Below are positions 1-5,358 of a stretch of DNA of 5,517 bases, piece by piece. The first letter of the stretch is position 1. Every line of letters starts with the position of its first letter. Origin of the DNA: OCS116 cluster bacterium (GTDB lineage Bacteria > Pseudomonadota > Alphaproteobacteria > Rhizobiales > OSC116). The stretch is from NCBI GenBank assembly GCA_002402005.2, contig NVUS02000233.1:1-5517 (forward strand), in the 5' to 3' direction. Under the pieces are notes generated by a model. It was not told where the DNA came from, did no database searches, and saw nothing but the letters and a program-made list of their open reading frames with translations. Made by a program: the position numbers and the translations under genes.

Positions 1-34
1 TCGCGAAAACGAACAACCCACCAAGCTTACGCAT
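1..34 (-). CDS. Start of a third operon gene, probable exported protein (partial, cut by left edge)
   Basis: An ATG at 34-32 opens a frame that stays open to the window edge and reads MRKLGGLFVFA. A short basic start followed by a hydrophobic run is what a signal peptide or membrane anchor looks like. It begins 4 nt after the TAA of the 931-residue gene, matching the 6-nt gap between the two upstream genes, so it is probably the third gene of the same transcript. There is no visible Shine-Dalgarno site, so translation would rely on coupling to the upstream stop. Only eleven codons are visible and the product cannot be named. A chance open frame of this length is possible; position, spacing and N-terminal character are the support. 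Confidence 0.5.
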   Translation of the reverse strand, partial: MRKLGGLFVFA

Positions 35-38
35 TGGT

Positions 39-2834
39 TTACAAATTGACTTCAGCAATAAATTGGTATTCAAGTGCAACAGGAAATTCCTCATCGCCTA
101 CCCAAGATAAATAGCTATTGAGGATATTTTTTATAGCCTCAGCATCATCATTTTCTGCTGCTTTTTCAATATCCTTTTCAAAATTTCCAAGCGCACGACC
201 TAAGAGTTGTTGTCTATGTGCCATATATTTTTTTTGCAAATCAGCAAGTTCAACTATTTCATCGTAATTTTTAAACTTTTCGGACACAGCAGGAAGCCAA
301 CCAGCACTGTCTTTCAAACCTTCCACAGTAGGAGGATAATCAATCAATTTTTTCAACTCTATTTGTACGATTATTTCCAAAGCCATTTGTTTTATTTGCA
401 TTGCCTTCTGCCTATAACCCGCAGCAACATTGTTCAATAACAGATCGACAATTCGTTCGGATTTCATCATGCGCTTATCAAATTTGTGAAGATCTTCAAG
501 CGTCTCTATTTTTTGTTCGTTAAAAAATCTTCCCAGGATTTTTTCAGCAGCTTGCTCATGAATATCACCCACTTGCTGGGTTAGAGAAGCCAATTCTTCC
601 TGAGGCAAAACGCTTGAATAACTGGCAAGTTTTGCCAACATTTCTTTTGAACCGATAATTAGATTCATAGCACTCGGATTTGAATTTAATTGATCGACCT
701 CATATCGAGCTGCAAATGAGTAATAGTCTTTGGCAATCGGTAATTTAATGTCGTTAGGAGCTGAAAGATATAGCTTTAATATTTTATCGGCGCCATCCTG
801 CCTGTCTTCCAAAACCACCTGTTTAAATGCTTCGGTAAATTTTGCTAACGCGCCGCTTAATAATTTAGACCGATGAGATTCATATCTTTTCACCAATTTC
901 GCAACTTGTTGATTGTCTAAATAGTCTTCAAAATCCGCATTAAAATCAGTTCGCCATTCTACGCTCTGTTGGGCGCCATCTGCATCAGATTTTAATTTAT
1001 CTAAATCCTCTGACCTACTGACAATTAAATTGCTCAAAATGGCATCACGATGATTGTTGATCGCAAAAATTTGTTCTTCTAATGACTTGGTTGCGATTAT
1101 TTTTAATGTTGTATCAAATTTGGCAACCCGCGCTTCAAAAGCTTTTAGCTTTTCAATTGTGCTATCTTGCAAATCATCATCAAATATAATGAGTTGCTTC
1201 AATCCCTTTGCGGCCCGCTGTTGCGCTATTTCTAAGTTATTCTGATAATTTTCAAACTCTTCAGCCAATAAGTTATTTGAATAAAATTCTTGCTTGCCTA
1301 AAAATTCTTTCAGCTTTAAAAAGACATTTACAGGGTCTTTAATTTGTTTTAGTGAGGCTATTTCCATATCAGCTTGCATGGAATATACACGGCTCATTTG
1401 GTTGGCGTAGAATTCATTAAATTCAGACAATTCACTTGGCAAGAAAAAATCCTGGCGTTGGCTAACTTTTGTTCTGACTGCTGACACCCCAGATGAAATG
1501 TCCTGAGACCTTGATAGATCATTAATTTCATTCATCTCTAATTTTATTTGGTTACGTATTCTGCGTACTTTCCATGTCCAAATATCGGCCTGACTCATAA
1601 ACTCAAATTTCTTAGACTTTCGTTTCTCGTTAAAAATCCAGCTTGAGAAACCATTTTCAATTTTTTTATATTTCGCCAAACGAACTTGCCAAATAGGGTC
1701 TCTAAAACAAGCATAGCTCGCATTACGCACTTCACGAATCTGAGATAAATTCAAACCATCAACCGGCACACCAAAAATGGGTATAAATTGTTCATCAGTC
1801 ATAAGTAAATCTGATTTAGAATACAAATCTTCAAGGCCTTGATACTCTGTTGCCAGAGACTGCCACCAGTTCCTAAAAACACCACAGCGCTCAAACAACC
1901 CAGAGGTTTGCCAAAATGTCCCAACCCCGTATTTTGCACCATCAAACACCATACGTGACACAGACGTTGGAGACACTTTAGAAATTGAAAAGGAGCTACA
2001 ATTGCCGTTTGAGTATTGCCCCTGAATATGCTCGGCTCCTGCTTTAAAATCTATTATAAAATTTGGTTTCTTGATTTCGCTCAATCGGCTCGAAACACCA
2101 TGAAATTGAGACTCAGTAAAAAACTCAAACTTATTTTCGCTGACGGCTTCTCCAATTAGGCTGAAATTTGTCCAATTTCCATCACTTAGTGCGTTTGCAA
2201 GTGTATAAGTCATCCGCGCTTGAAGCCTAACGCTATCATTCTTCCAAATACTTAGAGAAATATAATAAGGCACACCAGCTGCACATTCTGCGATGCCTTC
2301 CCATTCACCAAAAATACTACCGGGAATATTTTTAACTTTAAGTAATTTGCCAACCAGTAATTTTCGGCTTTCATTTTGAACTTGCCCTTGTGCAGCCCCC
2401 GGCGAAAATCCGGCGCTTTGTAAGCCGTTAATATTGATTACCTGATTACCATTATAGGCTATAGCATTGTTAGACAATAACGCCGCCCTGGTCTTAGAAC
2501 CCACTTTTCCATCAGCTTTTAACCCATTTGCACTTTGGAATTTCTGAATGGCTATTTTCGTTTTGCGGCCAGGCCTGCCATCAACCTTACCGGCGTCATA
2601 CCCTAACTCGTTTAACCGCGCTTGGATTTTCTTCCACTGATTTATGCTTTGTTGCTTTCTAACCGAGGTTTTTCTACTGGATTTCCGACTTCCTTGTTTT
2701 CCATTACGTTTAACAAATTTATCAATTTCATTAATAATGGCCAACCCCTTGCCCAAATCGCCAAGAAAATCCGCTTTCACCGTATATGAATTTAAAACAA
2801 TGACTAAACTCACTAATAATAATCTAAAAAACAT
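39..2834 (-). CDS. Exported peptidoglycan-binding protein with duplicated helical C-terminal region
   Basis: A 931-residue protein I cannot assign to a named family. Residues 1-21 form a signal peptide with a probable signal peptidase I site after VKA, followed by a basic Lys/Arg/Ser linker (about 42-61). Residues 67-120 are a PG_binding_1-type domain: the YDAGKVDGRPGRKT turn, the AIQKFQ helix and GLKADGKVGSKTRAAL are its hallmark segments, so attachment to murein in the periplasm is expected. Residues 172-286 look beta-rich, open with GEWEG, and carry C184 and C279, which could form a disulfide. A second Cys/Trp-rich block (C317, WW at 323-324, C376) follows. From about 420 onward the protein is charged and helical, and 501-931 is a diverged tandem duplication. 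No catalytic motif is evident, so a structural or scaffolding role is inferred. The start lies 6 nt after the stop of the Sel1-type gene, with no good Shine-Dalgarno site, suggesting translational coupling. Confidence 0.9.
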   Translation of the reverse strand: MFFRLLLVSLVIVLNSYTVKADFLGDLGKGLAIINEIDKFVKRNGKQGSRKSSRKTSVRKQQSINQWKKIQARLNELGYDAGKVDGRPGRKTKIAIQKFQSANGLKADGKVGSKTRAALLSNNAIAYNGNQVININGLQSAGFSPGAAQGQVQNESRKLLVGKLLKVKNIPGSIFGEWEGIAECAAGVPYYISLSIWKNDSVRLQARMTYTLANALSDGNWTNFSLIGEAVSENKFEFFTESQFHGVSSRLSEIKKPNFIIDFKAGAEHIQGQYSNGNCSSFSISKVSPTSVSRMVFDGAKYGVGTFWQTSGLFERCGVFRNWWQSLATEYQGLEDLYSKSDLLMTDEQFIPIFGVPVDGLNLSQIREVRNASYACFRDPIWQVRLAKYKKIENGFSSWIFNEKRKSKKFEFMSQADIWTWKVRRIRNQIKLEMNEINDLSRSQDISSGVSAVRTKVSQRQDFFLPSELSEFNEFYANQMSRVYSMQADMEIASLKQIKDPVNVFLKLKEFLGKQEFYSNNLLAEEFENYQNNLEIAQQRAAKGLKQLIIFDDDLQDSTIEKLKAFEARVAKFDTTLKIIATKSLEEQIFAINNHRDAILSNLIVSRSEDLDKLKSDADGAQQSVEWRTDFNADFEDYLDNQQVAKLVKRYESHRSKLLSGALAKFTEAFKQVVLEDRQDGADKILKLYLSAPNDIKLPIAKDYYSFAARYEVDQLNSNPSAMNLIIGSKEMLAKLASYSSVLPQEELASLTQQVGDIHEQAAEKILGRFFNEQKIETLEDLHKFDKRMMKSERIVDLLLNNVAAGYRQKAMQIKQMALEIIVQIELKKLIDYPPTVEGLKDSAGWLPAVSEKFKNYDEIVELADLQKKYMAHRQQLLGRALGNFEKDIEKAAENDDAEAIKNILNSYLSWVGDEEFPVALEYQFIAEVNL
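42..1334 (-). repeat. Diverged tandem duplication inside the 931-residue protein (two units of about 215 residues)
   Basis: Unit A is residues 501-719 (DNA 678-1334) and unit B is residues 720-931 (DNA 42-677). Anchors line up at a constant offset of 219 residues: T559/T778, E561/E780, L563/L782, F566/F785, R569/R788, W627/W846, Y651/Y870, HR 654-655/873-874, LL 658-659/877-878, AL 662-663/881-882, F666/F885, YLS 689-691/908-910, P699/P918, A701/A920 and Y704/Y923. By hand alignment about 20 of 68 positions are identical over 640-707, with no gap. Further upstream, the AA of residues 541-542 matches 762-763 with a small shift. The DNA itself is no longer visibly repetitive, so the duplication is old and the fold has been kept. 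Confidence 0.8.
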
Positions 2835-2840
2835 CGCTTA

Positions 2841-4232
2841 TTACTTTGCGCGGCATGATTTCAAATGCGTTGCAAACCCTTCGTATTTTTTTCCAATTTT
2901 CAAAACTTCTTTGAAATTTTGCCCTAAGCTTTTCCATTCAACTTCAGTAATATTTCTTTCATCCAATCCATCAATGAGACAAGAGCAGAAATTATCTTTT
3001 TTGAACTGCCCTACGCAGCTAAATTTTGCAGAATTTCTTAACGCTTGCTGCCTTCTTCGTTCAACTTCAACTGCCTTTTTCTCGGCAATCTTAATTTTTT
3101 TAGCTTTTTCTTCGGGCGAAGCGATTCCATCGCGGTTTTTTACATAAGCAACTAGATTTTTGTAAATACGACCAATTGTTTGGCTTTGACAGCCCCCGTA
3201 AGGTGCATATATTTGTAAGAGTATGGCCGCATCGGCAGCGGCTTTTTGTTTCAACAATTCTAAACTATGTGAATCGTCCACAATACTCATAACGCCGCCG
3301 TTTTCTAGCTGGTTGGTCATTCCCATTATCATGTTAAAGCCCATAAGTAGGCCGTTTTGCGCCATATTGTCACCACCATTGTCAAAATTTATTGCCATCA
3401 TTTCGCGCTCCATGATTTGGGAGACAGCTGGGTCATATATCCTGATACAAGTGGGGTCTTTGAAATTATAAGTGCCAGAGAATTCAGCATTAAAAGAGTT
3501 TAAATAAATTAGTGTTCTAGAAGCTTTCATGCCCAATATATTTGCAATGCCTAAGTCGGAGTTTCTAAGTTTTGAAAGATTGCCTGAATATAAAGCATCA
3601 AGAATTTTGGGTTGAGAAAACTTATTGGCTTCAAACTTTGGTTCTTGTGGTTGTGAGGGCGCAACCTGTTGATTGGAAATAATATTTTCTTGCGGCAACG
3701 CTAATTCCATGCCGATATTTTGCGTAACGACCTGAATATCCTCTTCACCTGATAATATAGCCAGCACATCAGCCGCTGGTGAAAAACCAGCTTCACTCGC
3801 GATTTGATAAAGCGATATGGCAAGTTCTTGATCAACGTCAACCCCTGCAATACCATTCATATAGGCATCAGCAAGGTAAGCATATACAGGCCCATATTGG
3901 CTTTCTTTTTCTAACTTTAAAAATAATTGCATACCCTCATCCAACTTCCATGCCGCCCATAAAGAACGCCCAAGTTGAAATTTAAAGCGCGGTGTATCTG
4001 GATAGTCCTTAACAGCTTCGCGACAATATTTTACTGCAGGGCCTGGAATAACATTGGCTTCTTCCACTCCAGACGCCCAGAGGTTTGGATCATTAGGATG
4101 AGCAGCGTATTCATCGCATTTATGTACATTCTCATACTCATCTGCAGAAACAAGTGTGGTTGTGAAGGTTGATAAACATGTGAAAACAAATATTAGTAAA
4201 GTTAAAGTCCTCAATTTATTTCCAAACAACAT
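2841..4232 (-). CDS. Periplasmic Sel1/TPR-repeat protein with Cys-rich C-terminal segment
   Basis: A 463-residue exported protein and probably the first gene of the minus-strand operon. Residues 1-30 are a signal peptide with a cleavage site after VSA. The mature part opens with C39-DEYAAHPNDP and continues through C70 into a TPR-like helix, RFKFQLGRSLWAAWK (82-96). Residues 114-153 form a Sel1-type repeat (YAYLADAYMNGIAGVDVD followed by AISLYQIASEAGFSPA). Such repeats are protein-interaction scaffolds, so an adaptor role is inferred. Residues 170-205 are a Gln/Pro/Asn-rich linker. The middle region (205-365) matches no family I know and has a methionine cluster at 274-305. A charged helix (373-400) leads to a compact C-terminal segment with C406, C416, C418 and C460. 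There are eight mature cysteines, an even number that suits disulfide pairing in the periplasm. The ATG has no Shine-Dalgarno site but sits just behind a good -10 box, so a leaderless message would fit. Confidence 0.9.
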   Translation of the reverse strand: MLFGNKLRTLTLLIFVFTCLSTFTTTLVSADEYENVHKCDEYAAHPNDPNLWASGVEEANVIPGPAVKYCREAVKDYPDTPRFKFQLGRSLWAAWKLDEGMQLFLKLEKESQYGPVYAYLADAYMNGIAGVDVDQELAISLYQIASEAGFSPAADVLAILSGEEDIQVVTQNIGMELALPQENIISNQQVAPSQPQEPKFEANKFSQPKILDALYSGNLSKLRNSDLGIANILGMKASRTLIYLNSFNAEFSGTYNFKDPTCIRIYDPAVSQIMEREMMAINFDNGGDNMAQNGLLMGFNMIMGMTNQLENGGVMSIVDDSHSLELLKQKAAADAAILLQIYAPYGGCQSQTIGRIYKNLVAYVKNRDGIASPEEKAKKIKIAEKKAVEVERRRQQALRNSAKFSCVGQFKKDNFCSCLIDGLDERNITEVEWKSLGQNFKEVLKIGKKYEGFATHLKSCRAK

Positions 4233-4242
4233 GAATAGGTTA

Positions 4243-4248
4243 ATTATA
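4243..4248 (-). promoter_or_regulatory. -10 box (TATAAT) for the minus-strand operon
   Basis: The minus strand reads a perfect TATAAT here, ending 10 nt before the ATG at 4232. Transcription starting 6-7 nt downstream would leave a leader of only a few bases, which agrees with the absence of a Shine-Dalgarno site. The matching -35 is poor: CTGATT at a 16-bp spacing shares three positions with TTGACA, and it overlaps the inverted repeat at 4257-4270, so an activator may help. An overlapping TAAAAT (4248-4253) is an alternative -10 and would give a leader of about 9 nt. Confidence 0.5.
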
Positions 4249-4249
4249 T

Positions 4250-4277
4250 TTTACATATGATTGTAATCAGTTAGTAT
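4250..4277 (+). promoter_or_regulatory. Possible promoter for the plus-strand exported basic protein gene
   Basis: TTTACA at 4250-4255 matches the -35 consensus at five of six positions. TAGTAT at 4272-4277 matches the -10 at four of six, with a 16-bp spacer. Transcription would start near 4284 and leave a leader of about 30 nt containing the ribosome binding site. The inverted repeat at 4257-4270 lies in the spacer, where a bound protein would be expected to repress. The region is AT-rich, so such matches also arise by chance. Confidence 0.35.
4257..4270. promoter_or_regulatory. Inverted repeat resembling a CRP/FNR-family operator
   Basis: TGATT-GT-AATCA (4258-4269) is a perfect 5+5 inverted repeat in the divergent intergenic region. 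Compared with the FNR/Anr/FixK-type consensus TTGAT-N4-ATCAA, it matches eight of ten defined positions (TGAT and ATCA) and misses the outer T and A. It overlaps the -35 region of the leftward promoter and the spacer of the candidate rightward promoter, so one regulator could affect both. Short AT-rich palindromes are frequent by chance, and the regulator is not in the window. Confidence 0.35.
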
Positions 4278-4302
4278 GCGATCTGTCTACTGAAATTTAA
4301 TG

Positions 4303-4306
4303 AGGA
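4303..4306 (+). promoter_or_regulatory. Shine-Dalgarno site that sets the start at 4315
   Basis: AGGA within GAGGAAAG (4302-4309) lies 8 nt before the ATG at 4315, a standard spacing. The earlier in-frame ATG at 4300 overlaps this site and has only AAATTTA upstream, with no ribosome binding site. Starting at 4315 also gives a cleaner signal peptide (MFRQIIIKIAFAF). This is the only clear Shine-Dalgarno site among the genes whose starts can be seen. Confidence 0.7.
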
Positions 4307-4314
4307 AAGTGCCG

Positions 4315-5118
4315 ATGTTTAGACAGATAATTATTAAGATTGCCTTTGCCTTTATAATATTACCATTTTCATCGATACACTCGATTGCCACACCAAGTGT
4401 CGAGATGTCAAATTTAAAAGCGATCACAAGCTCACAAGAACTCAAGCAAGTAAACACAGTATTAATCGCCGCTGGACGGCCACCACATCGGCCAAGGCCA
4501 ATAAAAAAAATCACACCCAGAACTGCAAAACCCAAAATTAATGTTAAAAAACCATCAGCTTCTCTTGGTAAGAAATCCCCCTCACGCGCTCAAGTTATAC
4601 CCCAAATAACAGGTAAAACCCGACAAAAACCAAGCACACAAATTCGTCCGGTTAAGTTTCCCAAAAAAACATCAGTTAGCGGCGTAAAAGCCAAAATATT
4701 TTCAAATAAAATACAGGCTTTTGCAAAGAAAATTGCTTCCCAGCCTTTATCAGCGTCTCAAAAAAAGCTAACACTTTCTAGAATTAGAAAAAGCAGTACT
4801 TATATTAGACCCAAAAACTGGCTTCAAATAACCGGCGCTTTAAAAAAAGCTGCCCGAGAAAAAGGCGACACAAACATAGGCAGTGCCAACAGAAAATTGG
4901 CAAATGAAATGGGCAAATCCTGGGTCGGCCCCAATTATAGACTTGCGAGCGACAAGAGAACCCTTGTTAGTAAAGATGGATTGAGGCAATACCGCCCACC
5001 CACTACAAAACCAAACTCTCGACTAGCAAAGACAGGCATTCAAGCAAATTTTGAAAGCAGAACCCATCCCGGGAAAAAAGATTGGATAAATAATGCACAT
5101 CTGGATATAGTTGACTGA
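4315..5118 (+). CDS. Exported basic protein with polymorphic-toxin-like C-terminal domain
   Basis: A 267-residue protein starting at 4315; the ATG at 4300 would add five residues but lacks a ribosome binding site. Residues 1-25 are a signal peptide (MFRQIIIKIAFAF, then HSIA before the likely cut). Residues 26-165 are a low-complexity linker rich in Lys, Pro, Arg, Ser and Thr, with few acidic residues and no predicted fold. The C-terminal segment (about 168-267) is compact: KLANEMGKSWVGPNYRL (194-210), SKDGLRQYRPP (219-229), GIQANFESR (241-249) and W257 followed by NNAHLDIVD. From memory, this set of motifs closes the C-terminal tips of many large polymorphic secreted proteins (RHS and filamentous-haemagglutinin types), where tips are usually toxins. 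The conserved Arg/Tyr, Asn, Glu/Arg and His/Asp residues are candidate active-site residues. Here the domain stands alone behind a signal peptide. Toxin activity is inference, and a cell-surface or nucleic-acid-binding role remains possible. Confidence 0.75.
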   Translation: MFRQIIIKIAFAFIILPFSSIHSIATPSVEMSNLKAITSSQELKQVNTVLIAAGRPPHRPRPIKKITPRTAKPKINVKKPSASLGKKSPSRAQVIPQITGKTRQKPSTQIRPVKFPKKTSVSGVKAKIFSNKIQAFAKKIASQPLSASQKKLTLSRIRKSSTYIRPKNWLQITGALKKAAREKGDTNIGSANRKLANEMGKSWVGPNYRLASDKRTLVSKDGLRQYRPPTTKPNSRLAKTGIQANFESRTHPGKKDWINNAHLDIVD

Positions 5119-5127
5119 TTAAAAGCG

Positions 5128-5242
5128 CTGAAGTAAAAGCATTGTACCTTCAGATATCGAGCTGAAAAGCTCTCGCCTAAACATCCTAAATTTTCAATTT
5201 AGGATAACAGCTACTATCGGCTGCGGTACTCAAAACCGCGGC
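5128..5242 (+). other. Four consecutive hairpins after the toxin-like gene (structured 3' UTR or small RNA candidate)
   Basis: The gene-free stretch 5119-5354 holds four stem-loops in a row. Hairpin 1 pairs CTGAAG 5128-5133 with CTTCAG 5148-5153. Hairpin 2 pairs GAGCT 5159-5163 with AGCTC 5168-5172 and closes on a GAAA (GNRA-type) tetraloop. Hairpin 3 pairs ATCCTAAATT 5183-5192 with AATTTAGGAT 5196-5205, a perfect 10-bp stem on a 3-nt loop. Hairpin 4 pairs 5220-5227 with 5235-5242. They begin 10 nt after the stop codon and leave little unpaired sequence between them. No known RNA family is recognised: there is no T-loop, no CCA end and no SRP or RNase P signature. The GNRA loop favours the plus strand as the RNA strand. 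Confidence 0.45.
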
Positions 5243-5255
5243 ATTAATATTTTTT
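5220..5255 (+). terminator. Possible intrinsic terminator for the toxin-like gene
   Basis: GCTGCGGT (5220-5227) pairs with ACCGCGGC (5235-5242) through eight base pairs, including one G-U wobble, around a 7-nt loop. A run of six T follows at 5250-5255. The T-run starts 7 nt after the stem instead of directly, separated by ATTAATA, so this is an imperfect terminator. It is the most GC-rich hairpin between the convergent genes and the best terminator candidate on the plus strand. Confidence 0.4.
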
Positions 5256-5264
5256 GTAATGTTG

Positions 5265-5310
5265 TTAAAAAAGAAAAAGCTTTCTGCTCTCCATTTGCAA
5301 TTTTTTTTAA
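5265..5310. terminator. Weak A/T-stem element, possible bidirectional terminator
   Basis: TTAAAAAAGA (5265-5274) can pair with TTTTTTTTAA (5301-5310) over ten positions with one G-U pair, and GC at 5279-5280 can pair with GC at 5297-5298. An A-run on the left and a T-run on the right flanking a small core is the layout of bidirectional terminators between convergent genes, which suits this position. The core has almost no GC pairing, so efficiency is doubtful. Confidence 0.25.
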
Positions 5311-5319
5311 TGTTTCAAT

Positions 5320-5358
5320 TTGATATACAATTTTCTTGAATTGATAATAGTATATCAA
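5320..5358. repeat. 9-bp inverted repeat overlapping the stop codon of the right-edge gene
   Basis: TTGATATAC (5320-5328) and GTATATCAA (5350-5358) are perfect inverted arms around a 21-bp spacer. The right arm covers the TGA stop of the convergent minus-strand gene. A second inverted pair, CAATT (5328-5332) and AATTG (5339-5343), sits inside. It could form a 3' stem on the minus-strand transcript or be a binding site. All arms are AT-rich, so chance is a serious alternative. Confidence 0.35.

Noticed and set aside
2644..3147. A 167-codon open frame on the plus strand.
   Set aside because: It lies antisense to the junction of two well-supported exported-protein genes, and its translation is a Phe/Ser/Leu-rich shadow without domains or a ribosome binding site.
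4176..4178. A lipoprotein cysteine at residue 19 of the Sel1-type protein.
   Set aside because: The preceding residues V-F-T do not fit a lipobox, and a good signal peptidase I site (VSA) lies further on at residue 30.
4300..4302. The upstream ATG as start of the toxin-like gene.
   Set aside because: It overlaps the Shine-Dalgarno sequence used by the ATG at 4315 and has no ribosome binding site of its own.
4287..4535. An 82-codon minus-strand frame with hydrophobic stretches.
   Set aside because: It is antisense to the signal peptide and linker of the toxin-like gene, and its composition is explained by that complementary strand.
5176..5210. An integron attC-like or mobile-element end, because of the perfect 10-bp hairpin.
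   Set aside because: No RYYYAAC/GTTRRRY core sites flank the stem, and no integrase, transposase or target-site duplication is present in the window.
5220..5242. A stem with a 7-nt loop that resembles a tRNA anticodon arm.
   Set aside because: The loop (ACTCAAA) lacks the U before the anticodon, and there is no T-arm consensus, acceptor stem or CCA end around it.
5272..5285. The AGAAA/TTTCT hairpin as a separate terminator for the minus-strand gene.
   Set aside because: The stem has only five mostly A-T pairs. It is better treated as part of the larger weak A/T element at 5265-5310.
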